A stretch of 64,000 bases of DNA from an uncultured Gemmatimonadales bacterium (GTDB taxonomy: Bacteria; Gemmatimonadota; Gemmatimonadetes; Gemmatimonadales; GWC2-71-9). The notes beneath the pieces are model-generated. The model was given only the letters and a program-made list of their open reading frames with translations, was not told where the DNA came from and did no database searches. A program made the translations under genes and the position numbers. Positions 19,488 through 27,766 of this stretch are shown piece after piece. Position 1 is the stretch's first letter. The number at the start of each line of letters is the position of its first letter. The stretch spans positions 42,142 through 106,141 of the forward strand of contig CAMYLY010000010.1 in NCBI GenBank assembly GCA_947259405.1, given 5' to 3'.

Positions 19488-20339
19488 ATGTCGAACATAT
19501 CATTCGCGTTACGCGCCTTCGGAGTTGGCGTAGGTATCGGCCTAAACGCCTGTGCCACCAGCCCACCATTTGTGATCACCCCACCACCCGGCTGGGAACT
19601 CGCGTGGTCGGATGAGTTCAACGATCGCGAACTCGACCAAGACAGTTGGACTCCGGTGGTCATGCCGGATCCATTCAACGAGGAGCTCCAGTACTACACG
19701 AATCGAGTCGACGAAGTAGTAGGCGCGAACGCGTGGCTCGAGAACGGCGCGCTGGTGATCGAGGCCCGTCGCGAAGACTACGAGCATCGGCAATACACGT
19801 CCGCGCGCCTTAATACGAAAGGCAAGCGCGAGTTTCGTTATGGACGCTTCGAAGCGCGGATCAAACAGCCGGGCGAAGTCGGGATGTGGCCTGCCTTCTG
19901 GCTGCTCGGCGGTAACATCGACGACGTCGGATGGCCACGCAACGGTGAGATCGACATCATGGAAGGGAAGGGCCGACTGCCCACGTGGACGTCCGGTGCG
20001 ATCCATGGAGGGCCGGATCCCGCGAACAACCGCGTCACCGCCGCCGATTACACGTTGGACGCCGGGAGTTTTCACGACGAATGGCATGTGTTCGCGATCG
20101 AATGGTCACCAGAGGGCATTCACTGGTACGTGGACAATGTGTTGTTCCAGGCAATCGAGAAACCAGCCGGCGGAGACCCCGCCTATTGGCCGTTCGACAA
20201 CGGACAATCGTTCTTCATCATCCTGAACCTTGCGGTGGGTGGGTGGTTCGACAATCCACATCGCCCGCCCGAGGGGCTGACGCCGCAACGGCTCTTCGTA
20301 GATTACGTGCGAGTGTATCGCAGGGCGGTTCGGCAGTAG
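19488..20339 (+). CDS. Glycoside hydrolase family 16, lipoprotein (beta-glucanase/laminarinase-like)
   Basis: 283 aa. MSNISFALRAFGVGVGIGLNAC supplies a lipobox, so it is a surface or periplasmic lipoprotein. The GH16 core is complete: WSDEFNDRELDQDSW at the start, YGRFEARIK, WPAFWLLG, and the catalytic GEIDIMEGKG (nucleophile Glu, helper Asp, acid/base Glu). The C-terminal RLFVDYVRVYR is typical. The family includes endo-beta-1,3-glucanases and lichenases; the exact specificity is not readable. It stands alone, with no SusCD or transporter beside it. I prefer ATG 19488 to the track's GTG 19461 because of the signal peptide. Confidence 0.9.
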   Translation: MSNISFALRAFGVGVGIGLNACATSPPFVITPPPGWELAWSDEFNDRELDQDSWTPVVMPDPFNEELQYYTNRVDEVVGANAWLENGALVIEARREDYEHRQYTSARLNTKGKREFRYGRFEARIKQPGEVGMWPAFWLLGGNIDDVGWPRNGEIDIMEGKGRLPTWTSGAIHGGPDPANNRVTAADYTLDAGSFHDEWHVFAIEWSPEGIHWYVDNVLFQAIEKPAGGDPAYWPFDNGQSFFIILNLAVGGWFDNPHRPPEGLTPQRLFVDYVRVYRRAVRQ

Positions 20340-20346
20340 GACCGCC

Positions 20347-21135
20347 TCAGGTCCCGATTGCCTCAATCTCCCCGTTGGTTACGCCTAAGCGAATCGTTCC
20401 GTTCCCACCTCCCAGCGTCCCCGTCACGGATGTCGACGTAACGGTCTGATTGTTGAGCGTGAGGTTGGTGATGGTGATTGGCCCGTTCACGATGGTGGCC
20501 TCAAAGCTCGCCGAGGTAGAGGTAGGGATGCTCAATACGATCTCGCCATTCGTTGTCCTGAGATCGATGGCGCCGCCGAGGTTCATGGTCGCCACCGCGG
20601 CGATTGCGCCGTTCGTGACGACAACGTCGAGGTCTCCAGTAACATCGGCGAGCGCGATCGCTCCATTGGTGTTGACCAGCTGGATGTCCCCGTCCATCTC
20701 GGCGACGGCCATTGCACCGTTCAAGTTCACGACGTCGATCAAAAAGCCAGAGGGGACCGAGATGTCGTAGTCCACCTCGTAGGTTCGACCACTGGGGCTC
20801 TGTAGGTGGATGGTCTCGACCACCAAGCTGCCAGCCAGCTCCGTGACGCGCACCTCAATGTCGTCGAGATGGTCCTGCGCATCACTGGCGCTTTCGGACC
20901 GGACCCGCCGGGTGCCGTCGACGATAATGCTGCCGGCCGGTGCGTCACCGGTGATGGACACGGCACCGTTGATTCCGGTCAGCTCGAGCGCCGTGCGATT
21001 GTCGACGCTGAACGTGTTGGCGAAATCCGCCTCAGCTTGGAAGTTCGTGTTCGAGACGTTGGTGATATTGTCGCCGCATGCCGCGACGACTGCGAACGCC
21101 GTCACCACCGCGGGCAAGGTGTGTCGCGGGCGCAC
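20347..21135 (-). CDS. DUF4097-type beta-solenoid lipoprotein (copy 1)
   Basis: 262 aa. A GTG start at 21135 has AGGAGG four bases upstream and leads straight into the lipoprotein signal VRPRHTLPAVVTAFAVVAAC. The body is a right-handed beta-helix-like series of short repeats built round NGAI/NGAV/NGEI turns (VNLNGAMAV, VNTNGAIAL, VTNGAIAAV, TTNGEIVL, IVNGPITI, VTNGEIEAI). The function is unknown; these domains often accompany envelope-stress regulation. A close paralogue lies at 38467-39240. It converges with the GH16 gene with a 7-bp gap. The 47 extra track codons upstream lack a signal. Confidence 0.75.
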   Translation of the reverse strand: MRPRHTLPAVVTAFAVVAACGDNITNVSNTNFQAEADFANTFSVDNRTALELTGINGAVSITGDAPAGSIIVDGTRRVRSESASDAQDHLDDIEVRVTELAGSLVVETIHLQSPSGRTYEVDYDISVPSGFLIDVVNLNGAMAVAEMDGDIQLVNTNGAIALADVTGDLDVVVTNGAIAAVATMNLGGAIDLRTTNGEIVLSIPTSTSASFEATIVNGPITITNLTLNNQTVTSTSVTGTLGGGNGTIRLGVTNGEIEAIGT

Positions 21136-21238
21136 TGCTCCTCCTAATCTGAGTACTTCCGAAGGCTCGATGAGGAGGCATGAATTGGACGTGAACTGTC
21201 CGTGAAACGTTCGCTCGGCAAGGAACGGCGAGAAACAA

Positions 21239-21270
21239 GTCGGGCGGCTCCAACTGGCGAGCCGCCCGAC
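21239..21270 (-). terminator. Intrinsic terminator after the BON-LysM gene
   Basis: Reading the minus strand: GTCGGGCGGCTC, an 8-nt loop, GAGCCGCCCGAC, then TTGTTTC. The perfect 12-bp stem begins 20 bp past the stop codon of the BON-LysM gene. Confidence 0.88.
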
Positions 21271-21290
21271 CTGCAATCCAGATATTCGAG

Positions 21291-21752
21291 CTAGCCGAGG
21301 TTGGGAATCCGCAGCACCTGTCCTGGATAGATCAGGTTCGGATCAGTCAGCATCGGCCTATTCGCTTCGAAGATCTCCGGGAATTTCATCGGATCGCCGT
21401 AGACCTCCTTGGCGATCTTCGAGAGCGAATCACCACTCTTGACCGTATACATCGTCGCCTCGGGCTCCGGTGCTTCGACGGTCATCTGATCGTCGACGCG
21501 CGCGACACCTTCGGTGTTGCCAGCGGCGAGGATGGCCTTCTCTCGCGCTTCCTGGGTTGGCGCCGCCCCACGCAGGGTGACGGTGCGGTCGTCGAAGTCT
21601 ACCTTCAGACCATCGATCCCAAGATCGAGGTCATGCAGGAACTTGAGGATCCGATTGGCTTTGCGCTTCTCCATCGTCGCCTCGAGTTGCTGCGCTTCTT
21701 TGTCGTCCTCGTCCTTGCGACCCACGCCAGGCAGGAAATCCAAGACACCCAT
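21291..21752 (-). CDS. BON-LysM protein, Kbp/YgaU-like
   Basis: 153 aa, the size of E. coli Kbp (YgaU). The BON domain is at residues ~30-95 (KANRILKFLHDLDLGIDGLKVDFDDRTVTLRG) and the LysM domain at ~100-152 (YTVKSGDSLSKIAKEVYGD...NLIYPGQVLRIP). There is no signal peptide, as in YgaU, which is a cytoplasmic potassium-binding protein induced under osmotic stress. The start has AAAGGAAG upstream. It is the last gene of a minus-strand run (MscL, GTPase, PP2C, DUF937, this) and its presence supports an osmotic or turgor theme for the run. Potassium binding itself is inferred from homology. Confidence 0.85.
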   Translation of the reverse strand: MGVLDFLPGVGRKDEDDKEAQQLEATMEKRKANRILKFLHDLDLGIDGLKVDFDDRTVTLRGAAPTQEAREKAILAAGNTEGVARVDDQMTVEAPEPEATMYTVKSGDSLSKIAKEVYGDPMKFPEIFEANRPMLTDPNLIYPGQVLRIPNLG

Positions 21753-21800
21753 GTTGCTTCCTTTCGCTGCTGTGATTCGTGTGACCGATGCGTCGACGCG

Positions 21801-22391
21801 CTACTTGCCGCCGAACAACCCGCCCAAGATGTTCTTGCCGTGCTGCATAAGATCGTCGGCCACGTTGCCGTCGCCGTCCGCGTCCAACAGGCGCATGAAC
21901 CCTCCGGCGCCCTTCTGTTCGAGACTCTGGCGCTCGCCTGACAACATGGTGGCCAGCCCGCCGGCATCCATACCTTGCTCGCGCTTCTGACGTCCCAGAG
22001 CGCCCATGACCATCGGCGCCAGCATCGTCATCATCGATGTGGCCTGCGACGGATTCAACCCACTGGCCTTGGCGACACCCGCCTCGACCGTATTCCGCCG
22101 GCCGCCAAGGACGTGACCGAGGATGCCGTTCCCGGCTTTCTCGTCGGGGTTGTTGATGGCGGAAAGCGCGTCGTTCAGCACGCTCCCGTCATGATCGCGC
22201 TCGAGCGCGCGGTCGAGCGCCTGCGCGCCGTCGTTGGACTGCGCGTTCTTTGCGAGTCCCGCAAGAATCGCTGGCAGTGCCGCGCCCATCGCGGCCTGCG
22301 TTGCCTGCGGATTGGCGCCAAGCTTCTGGCCCATCTGCTGCATCACACTGCCACCCAACTGCTGCGTCAATAAATCCATGATCCCTGACAT
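21801..22391 (-). CDS. DUF937 domain protein
   Basis: 196 aa, helical, Gly/Ala-rich and cytosolic by appearance. The N-terminal MDLLTQQLGGSVMQQMGQKLGANPQATQAAMGAALPAILAGLAKNA and the repeat-like second half (GHVLGGRRNTVEAGVAKASGLNPSQATSMMTMLAPMVMGALG) are the DUF937 pattern of paired bundles. The C-terminus holds a single EF-hand-like LDADGDGNVADD loop and ends LGGLFGGK. No enzymatic role is known. I use ATG 22391 because the 62 earlier codons of the track ORF are not conserved-looking; AAAGGA precedes it. The EF-hand-like loop hints at calcium responsiveness (inference). Confidence 0.75.
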   Translation of the reverse strand: MSGIMDLLTQQLGGSVMQQMGQKLGANPQATQAAMGAALPAILAGLAKNAQSNDGAQALDRALERDHDGSVLNDALSAINNPDEKAGNGILGHVLGGRRNTVEAGVAKASGLNPSQATSMMTMLAPMVMGALGRQKREQGMDAGGLATMLSGERQSLEQKGAGGFMRLLDADGDGNVADDLMQHGKNILGGLFGGK

Positions 22392-22595
22392 GCCACGTCC
22401 TTTTGCAGGTGAAGAAATCGCTGCGGGCTTCCGCCCGGTGTCTCCGTAGTAAGCAACGCGCGTACCGTCGTCGCACGCCACTGTAAGCCGTTGTTCAGTA
22501 GAGAGATGCGCCGATTCGCGGCCCATCTTCCCGTCGCGCGCGTTCCAGCTTGGTACCACCACGTCCCGAGGTAGCACACCAAACCGGCACGGTCG

Positions 22596-23408
22596 CTACG
22601 CCTTGACTGCCACCACCGTGACGTTGTCCGAACCACCGTCCTCCAATGCCGCGTCTACCAGTTGTCGGCAGATCGTATCGGCCGACGTGCCCTGACCGGC
22701 GAGCTCTGCGATCCGTTCGTCCGGCACATGCTTGGTCAGCCCATCGGAACACAGCACCAGCGTGTCGCCGGCTGCAAGGTCGATGAGGCCAATCGAGGGC
22801 TTGATCGTCGACGCCCCCACCGCACTGGACAACACGTGCTCCAATCGTGACCCAGCGGCCTGTTCCTCGGTCATGATCCCTTCATCAACCATCAGCTCGG
22901 CCATCGTCTGATCCCGCGTGAGCTGACGGAACCGCTCTCCTCGCAGGTGATAGGCGCGGCTGTCACCCACATGGATGATATATGCTCGCGGCCACACGAG
23001 AGCTACCATTGTGAGCGTGGTGGCCGGTCCACCCTGCCCAGCGCCGTAGGCCTCGACAATCGCGGTATGCGCTTCGGCCACGGCCTCCTCCAGCTTGCCA
23101 AGGAAGTCGTGCTCGAGCTCGACGTTGTACGTGTAGAAGCATCCGACGGTGTGCTCGATATGTTCCACGAGCGTTCCGATGGCCGTCTCGCTGGCAATCT
23201 CCCCACCGGCGTGCCCGCCGACGCCATCCGCCACGACGAACAAATACGCGTCAGACCCACGTGTGAACGCTGTCTGTACGTCGGGCGCCAGACTCGTGCT
23301 CAAGACATCGATGGATTTGTCGAGCCTGGCTACCAGGTACTGATCTTCGTTGTTCTTCCGGGTCTTTCCAACGTCCGTCAACCCAGCGGCGTCGATCCGT
23401 ACCGCCAC
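22596..23408 (-). CDS. PP2C-type Ser/Thr protein phosphatase
   Basis: 270 aa, cytosolic, with the full set of PP2C metal-site motifs: RKNNEDQYL, VVADGVGGHAGGE, the VGDSRAY strand, LCSDGLTKHV and GGSDNVTVV. It is a bacterial Stp/PrpC-like phosphatase that removes phosphate from Ser/Thr (and sometimes Asp-linked pathways). The GTG start at 23408 lies 1 bp after the stop of the GTPase gene, so they are probably translated together. No Ser/Thr kinase is encoded in the window, so its partner kinase must be elsewhere or the target is a different phosphoprotein. Confidence 0.92.
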   Translation of the reverse strand: MAVRIDAAGLTDVGKTRKNNEDQYLVARLDKSIDVLSTSLAPDVQTAFTRGSDAYLFVVADGVGGHAGGEIASETAIGTLVEHIEHTVGCFYTYNVELEHDFLGKLEEAVAEAHTAIVEAYGAGQGGPATTLTMVALVWPRAYIIHVGDSRAYHLRGERFRQLTRDQTMAELMVDEGIMTEEQAAGSRLEHVLSSAVGASTIKPSIGLIDLAAGDTLVLCSDGLTKHVPDERIAELAGQGTSADTICRQLVDAALEDGGSDNVTVVAVKA

Positions 23409-23409
23409 G

Positions 23410-23913
23410 TCAGCCTCCCAGCATTTGGGCGGTCAGCCATTCGAACGCCTTGTCCACCGCTTCGCCCGTCTTCGCGCTCGTGTGGAAGGGATTCCAGCCA
23501 CGGTCGGTGAGCGCGGCCAAGTCGTCGCTGCGGAGTTGCCAGTCATTTTGGAGATCGTGTTTGTTGAGTGCGACGGCCGACGGCACGGCTCCCACAACGG
23601 CATTTGCCAAGTCTTGGAGCTGGAAGATCTGGTCGAACGTTTCCCTTCGGGTACCGTCGATGACGAAGAGAATGCCAGAGGCTCCACGTATGTAGCTTGG
23701 CGAAACCTCCTGCTCCTCTGTCCGGCCCTCGATATCCCAGAGCATGAGATTAGCCTCCGTATCCCCGATCGCCACGGACTTGCGGTCGACCTTGACGCCG
23801 ATCGTGGAGTGGTATTTCTCGGAGAACTGCGTATGCACGAACTGTCGCACGAGGCTGGTTTTGCCCGTTCCGGCAACTCCCACCATGCACACCTTCTTCT
23901 GCACGACGCCCAT
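23410..23913 (-). CDS. Ras-like small GTPase (copy 1)
   Basis: 167 aa, one bare G domain. G1 GVAGTGKTS (residues ~12-20), G2 Thr in STIGVKVD (Rab-like), G3 WDIEGR, G4 NKHD, G5 TSAKTG. The residue at the Ras Gln61 position is Arg (DIEGR), so hydrolysis probably depends on a different catalytic arrangement or a partner. It is close to the second GTPase at 30516 (both have QFVH, KYH/RYH-TxGVKVDRK, DGTRRET). It belongs to the prokaryotic Ras-like families of which MglA is the best-known member, but no MglB/Roadblock gene is adjacent. I use ATG 23913 (MGVVQKK). Confidence 0.88.
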   Translation of the reverse strand: MGVVQKKVCMVGVAGTGKTSLVRQFVHTQFSEKYHSTIGVKVDRKSVAIGDTEANLMLWDIEGRTEEQEVSPSYIRGASGILFVIDGTRRETFDQIFQLQDLANAVVGAVPSAVALNKHDLQNDWQLRSDDLAALTDRGWNPFHTSAKTGEAVDKAFEWLTAQMLGG

Positions 23914-23960
23914 ATGAAGCCGGTATTCTCCTCGCAGGTGAACCACGTGGTCAGGCGACT

Positions 23961-23988
23961 GAAACGGTGGAGCTTGCGCTCCACCGTC
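23961..23988 (-). terminator. Hairpin terminator after mscL
   Basis: On the minus strand: ACGGTGGAGC, GCAA tetraloop, GCTCCACCGT, then TTCAG. The perfect 10-bp stem lies 28 bp past the mscL stop and before the GTPase gene, so the GTPase-PP2C-DUF937-BON/LysM genes may be a separate unit or receive only read-through from mscL. Confidence 0.8.
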
Positions 23989-24015
23989 TCGTGTCGCCTC
24001 AAATCAACTGCGCGG

Positions 24016-24471
24016 TTACGCTGCCTGCAACTCGGACGTGCAGTTGGGGCAACGCGTCGCCTTGATGGCCACGGTCGAAAGACAGTGCGGACAATCTCTC
24101 TTGTCCGGTGGCGGTGGAGCGGCCTCTTCCTTCTTTTGCATCTTCATCAATGAGCGAATCATCATGAAGACGGCAAATGCGACGATGATGAAGCTGACTA
24201 TGTTGTCAATGAAGACCCCGTAGTTCACGGTCACGGCACCAGCTTCCTGCGCGGCGGCCAGCGTCGCGTAGGGGCCGGCAGCGGTTCCTTCCTTCAACGT
24301 CAGAAACAGGTCGGAGAACGTCACGTTGCCGAGCAGCAATCCGATCGGCGGCATCAAGACGTCGGAGACCATCGATTTGACGATCGTCCCGAAGGCGCCA
24401 CCAATGATGATGCCAACGGCCATGTCCACGACGTTGCCGCGCATGGCAAAATCTTTGAAGTCCTTGAGCAT
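24016..24471 (-). CDS. mscL: Large-conductance mechanosensitive channel with C-terminal zinc ribbon
   Basis: 151 aa. The N-terminal FKDFAMRGNVVDMAVGIIIGGAFGTIVKSMVSDVLMPPIGLLLG is diagnostic of MscL (TM1 with the gate region), and TM2 is around residues 80-108 (GVFIDNIVSFIIVAFAVFMMIRSLMKM). It releases solutes on hypo-osmotic shock. Instead of the usual C-terminal helical bundle alone, it ends in a PPPP linker and a two-knuckle zinc ribbon CPHC-x12-CPNC. That extension is present in some other bacterial MscLs. The start has TAGGAG upstream. Nearby MscS-like, OmpA and Kbp-like genes give an osmotic context. Confidence 0.95.
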   Translation of the reverse strand: MLKDFKDFAMRGNVVDMAVGIIIGGAFGTIVKSMVSDVLMPPIGLLLGNVTFSDLFLTLKEGTAAGPYATLAAAQEAGAVTVNYGVFIDNIVSFIIVAFAVFMMIRSLMKMQKKEEAAPPPPDKRDCPHCLSTVAIKATRCPNCTSELQAA

Positions 24472-24509
24472 CTCTCGCTCCTAATTGGAATCGGTGTGTG
24501 GAAGTGATA

Positions 24510-24537
24510 GGTGGTGACACCCCGTAGTGCCACCACC
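24510..24537 (-). terminator. Hairpin after the OmpA-TSP3 gene
   Basis: On the minus strand GGTGGTGGCAC, TACGGG loop, GTGTCACCACC forms an 11-bp stem with one mismatch, 13 bp after the OmpA stop. There is no clear U-run, so efficiency is uncertain. Confidence 0.55.
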
Positions 24538-24550
24538 CATTGGTGCCGTC

Positions 24551-25999
24551 TTAGTTGGAAATCCGACGCAATTCTACGCGTCGGTTCTCTGCACGGCCAG
24601 CACGAGTACCATTGTCGGCAATGGGTTGATCCGGACCATACCCGCGCGCCTCCATGCGGTTGGCAGCGACGCCTCGGGAGATCAGGTATTGCATGACCGA
24701 CTCAGCACGTGCCTGGGACAATGCCACATTCCCGGTACGCGACCCTGTGTTATCGGTGTGTCCGCCGACTTCGACGCGAATGCCACTGTTGGCCACCAAC
24801 GTCTGGGCCACGGTGTTCAACGTCTCACGTGCCTCCGCGGTGAGTTCGGCGCTGCTCGTGGCGAAGTTCACGCCCTCCAGCACGATCGTCGTTGCCTCTT
24901 CGGCGAAGAGCACCGGGCAACCGACCGGGTCAACGTCGGTATTCGGTGCAGTCGACGGGCACCGGTCGATCCCGTTTGCCACACCATCGTTGTCACTGTC
25001 TATCGGACAGCCGTCGGTGTTCACCTCGGCGCCGCGTGGAGTGCTGGGGCAACGATCCGCCGCATCCGCTACGCCGTCTCCGTCGTTGTCGCGCGCGCAT
25101 CCGTTGGCATCGACCGCCGTTCCCTGGGGAGTGTTCGGGCAACGGTCGGCCGAGTCGGCCACGCCGTCACCATCTGCGTCCCGAGGACACCCGGTGGCGT
25201 CCACAGCCGTACCGGCGGGCGTGTTCGCGCAGCGGTCCATCGAGTCGCGGACGCCGTCGCGGTCCGTATCGAGCGCGCACCCGTTCGAATCGACCCGCTC
25301 GCCGCTCGGCGTGTCCGGACACCGGTCCCGCATGTTCGTGACTCCGTCACGATCATTGTCCAACGCGCATCCCGACATATCGACTTGCTCGTTCGCTGCC
25401 GTGTTCGGGCAGTCGTCCGCGCTGTCTGGGACGCCATCCATGTCGGTATCAGCGGGCGATCCACCGCCGAGCATGTAGCTGAGACCGAACTGCGCTCCAA
25501 TGTTCCAGTCACTGCTGGCGCCTGTAATTTGAGAAGGCATGAAATCAGCCAACCCCTCGATCCGGAGCGACAGCGCGTCGGTCAGCCAATAGCGCAAACC
25601 GAGCAACGCGTTTGCCCCGTTGTCGGAAGCGTCCGCGTCCTTGCCGTACTCGTTGTGGACGAAGCCTGCACCGAGGAGCACCGCGGCCTTCTCGCTGATG
25701 GGCGCGTTGTATACCAGCCGTGCGTGCAGCGGAATGTACGAGATGCTCCCGGTGCCGCCGTCGGGCTTGGTCGGTGTATATGAGGCAGTGGCCTCGAGCT
25801 CCAGGTTCTTAAGAAAGAAGACTCCGACCCGACCACCAAAGCCGGGGCGATCGGAGAGCGTTAGGTCGCTATCGAAGAAGGTGTAGCGGCCGAAGATCCC
25901 AGCCTCAAAGGTCCCCTGGCTTTGGGCGTTCATGGGCTCAGCCAACGCGACGACCGCAACGGTCAGGGCGAGTGCCTTGCCGAATGTCTTCACCTGCAT
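24551..25999 (-). CDS. OprF-like outer-membrane protein: beta-barrel, TSP3 repeats, OmpA domain
   Basis: 482 aa. The signal peptide (MQVKTFGKALALTVAVVALAEPMNAQ) is followed by an eight-strand-type barrel (~25-185), six 30-residue TSP3-like calcium-binding repeats (D.D.DGV.D..D.CP.TP.G..VD..GC), and a C-terminal OmpA domain (~365-482) with GHTDNTGSRTGN and ALSQARAESVMQYL, the peptidoglycan (DAP)-binding residues. It anchors the outer membrane to the wall and may form a pore. The track ORF starts 186 codons upstream through a non-coding stretch; ATG 25999 has AGGAG upstream and follows a sigma54 promoter. It is therefore a probable target of the adjacent sigma54 regulator. Confidence 0.93.
   Translation of the reverse strand: MQVKTFGKALALTVAVVALAEPMNAQSQGTFEAGIFGRYTFFDSDLTLSDRPGFGGRVGVFFLKNLELEATASYTPTKPDGGTGSISYIPLHARLVYNAPISEKAAVLLGAGFVHNEYGKDADASDNGANALLGLRYWLTDALSLRIEGLADFMPSQITGASSDWNIGAQFGLSYMLGGGSPADTDMDGVPDSADDCPNTAANEQVDMSGCALDNDRDGVTNMRDRCPDTPSGERVDSNGCALDTDRDGVRDSMDRCANTPAGTAVDATGCPRDADGDGVADSADRCPNTPQGTAVDANGCARDNDGDGVADAADRCPSTPRGAEVNTDGCPIDSDNDGVANGIDRCPSTAPNTDVDPVGCPVLFAEEATTIVLEGVNFATSSAELTAEARETLNTVAQTLVANSGIRVEVGGHTDNTGSRTGNVALSQARAESVMQYLISRGVAANRMEARGYGPDQPIADNGTRAGRAENRRVELRRISN
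24909..25448 (-). repeat. Six tandem 90-bp TSP3-type coding repeats
   Basis: These are six in-frame 90-bp units inside the OmpA gene, each encoding about 30 residues with DxDxDGV and CP.TP signatures. The units have diverged from each other by many substitutions, so recent expansion is unlikely, but copy-number changes by recombination remain possible. Confidence 0.8.
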
Positions 26000-26048
26000 C
26001 TGCAACTCCTTGCACAATTGAAGTCCAGGACGAATCGGAGGCGTGGAA

Positions 26049-26064
26049 GGCAACGCACATGCCA
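26049..26064 (-). promoter_or_regulatory. Sigma54 (RpoN) promoter of the OmpA-TSP3 gene
   Basis: The minus strand reads TGGCATGTGCGTTGCC, which matches TGGCAC-R-N4-TTGC with one change in -24 and the invariant GG and GC separated by exactly 10 bp. The predicted start site is about 38 bp before the OmpA ATG, whose AGGAG ribosome site follows. The neighbouring gene encodes a sigma54-dependent activator. An inverted repeat CGTAA-18 bp-TTACG lies just upstream (26069-26096). Confidence 0.8.
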
Positions 26065-26068
26065 ATTC

Positions 26069-26096
26069 GTAAAGTGTTTTCACATATGGAGTTACG
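26069..26096. promoter_or_regulatory. Inverted repeat upstream of the sigma54 promoter
   Basis: CGTAA (26069-26073) and TTACG (26092-26096) are exact inverse copies 18 bp apart, with an inner GTG-TTTT-CAC palindrome. This could be a binding site for the adjacent Fis-type activator. It lies closer to -24 than classical enhancers, so this assignment is tentative. Confidence 0.3.
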
Positions 26097-26174
26097 GTTT
26101 TGCCAGACGAGGCGTGTTTCGATTGGGCCGTTTCATTCCGGTACGATGCGCCCCGGATCGGCACGACCAAGTGC

Positions 26175-27590
26175 CTAGCGCAGGTTGTACTTCTTGAGCT
26201 TGCGGTAGAGCGTCGTGCGCCCAATGCCGAGGTCCCGCACGACACGCGTGAGGTTGCCACCGTGGCGCGCCATGGCCGCCGCGATGGCCTCGCGCTCAAG
26301 GGCCTCGAGCGTTTGTGTTTGGCCCGCTCCCGTCTCGGCGAGTGCCGGACGCGACTGGGCAGCGGAAGGCTCAACGCCGGCCGTGTCGGCTCTGGCCTCT
26401 CTGACGCGGGGCGGAAGGTGTTGAGGCTCGATTGGCGCGCCACCCGACTCGACCGATGCACGCTCGAGCGCGTTTTCCAACTCGCGGACGTTCCCTGGCC
26501 AGCGGTACCGGACGAGCGCATCCAGCGCCTCAGCCCCGAGTTCAACGGTCGGGACACCCAGCTTCTGGGCGGCCTGCATGAGGAAGTGTCTCGCCAGTGC
26601 AGGGATGTCGGTGGGTCGATCGCGCAGCGGCGGCACGTCCACCTCCATCACAGCGATGCGGAAGTAGAGATCCTCGCGGAATCGTCCTTCGCGCACCTCC
26701 AACGGCAGATCGCGGTGGGTGGCGGCCACCAGCCGGAAGTCGGACGTGATTTGCGACGAGCCGCCCACGCGCTGGAACGTGCGGTCCTGAAGGACCCGAA
26801 GCAGCTTGGCCTGGAGACTCTGGCTCAGCTCTCCAATCTCGTCGAGGAAGACCGTGCCACCGTTGGCGCGCTCGAACGCACCGATCCGACGGTTAGTTGC
26901 GCCGGTGAACGCGCCCTTCTCATGGCCAAACAATTCGGATTCCTGCAATGACTCAGGAATGGCGGCACAGTTCAGCGGCACGAGCAAGCCCTCGTGCCGT
27001 GAACTCTCCCTGTGGATGGCCTGAGCAACCAGCTCCTTGCCCGTCCCGCTCTCCCCTTGGATGAGCACTGTAATGTCGCTCAGCGCCAAACGGTCAAGTT
27101 GGCGAAACAGCGTCTTCATGCCGGGCGCGGACCCGATGATCCCGGCAAAGCCGCTCCCTTCGGCTTCCCGTTGCAGCTGCCGGATACGCACCTTCATCTG
27201 TGCGTGCTCGACGGCGTGCCCGACCGCGGTCACAAGCTTGGTGCGGTCAACCGGCTTGACGAAGTAGTCCCATGCACCGGCCTTCATGGCCTTGACCGCA
27301 CTGTCGACGTCCGTATGGGCGGTGGCCACGAGGACGGGGAGCCACGGGTGGTGGGCCTGGACGCGCGTGAGGGTCTCCATCCCGTCCATACCCGGCATGC
27401 TCAAATCCAGGCAGATCGTATCGGGTACCGCCTCGGTGAGAGCCGTCAGACATGGCTCGCCGTCGTGGAACACGCGGACCTCGTGGCCCTCGTCCTCCAG
27501 CCAGCGCTGCTGCACCTCGCAAAGGAGGGCGTCGTCGTCGACGACGAACACCAGTCCGGTGGCTCCGGAGTCGCCACGGGATGGCGTCAT
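26175..27590 (-). CDS. Sigma54-dependent NtrC-family response regulator
   Basis: 471 aa in three parts. The receiver domain (~12-130) has acidic pocket VVDDD, phospho-acceptor Asp62 (CLDLSMPG) and Lys in FVKP. The AAA+ domain (~150-375) has Walker A GESGTGKE, the sigma54-contact loop GAFTGA, Walker [12 protein letters not shown] and the R-finger region [10 protein letters not shown]-terminal Fis-type helix-turn-helix follows ([25 protein letters not shown]). All key residues are intact. It should activate RpoN promoters, the obvious one being that of the next gene downstream. No kinase lies beside it on the same strand; the orphan kinase at 31013 in the divergent run is the best candidate partner. 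Confidence 0.95.
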   Translation of the reverse strand: MTPSRGDSGATGLVFVVDDDALLCEVQQRWLEDEGHEVRVFHDGEPCLTALTEAVPDTICLDLSMPGMDGMETLTRVQAHHPWLPVLVATAHTDVDSAVKAMKAGAWDYFVKPVDRTKLVTAVGHAVEHAQMKVRIRQLQREAEGSGFAGIIGSAPGMKTLFRQLDRLALSDITVLIQGESGTGKELVAQAIHRESSRHEGLLVPLNCAAIPESLQESELFGHEKGAFTGATNRRIGAFERANGGTVFLDEIGELSQSLQAKLLRVLQDRTFQRVGGSSQITSDFRLVAATHRDLPLEVREGRFREDLYFRIAVMEVDVPPLRDRPTDIPALARHFLMQAAQKLGVPTVELGAEALDALVRYRWPGNVRELENALERASVESGGAPIEPQHLPPRVREARADTAGVEPSAAQSRPALAETGAGQTQTLEALEREAIAAAMARHGGNLTRVVRDLGIGRTTLYRKLKKYNLR

Positions 27591-27766
27591 GTCAATTTCA
27601 CGAGGTCCCCGGGGTTCTTGTCACGTGAGCTCCGGTCACTGGGAAGGCGCCGGTGAAGGTAGTGGCTCGACGGACCGAGGTCCACTTCGAAACACGGCCT
27701 TCCCGTATGGTACGAATCGAGAGACCGGAATGGGACGGCCCCCTCGGTTTTCCTGCGGGTTCGGGG

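Noticed and set aside
24909-25448. Evenly spaced repeats suggesting a CRISPR array
   Set aside because: The 90-bp units are in-frame, diverged, and encode TSP3 calcium repeats in an OmpA gene.
24527-25783. 418-aa plus-strand ORF
   Set aside because: It mirrors the TSP3 repeats of the OmpA gene; its repeated RVRA composition is only the antisense of those repeats.
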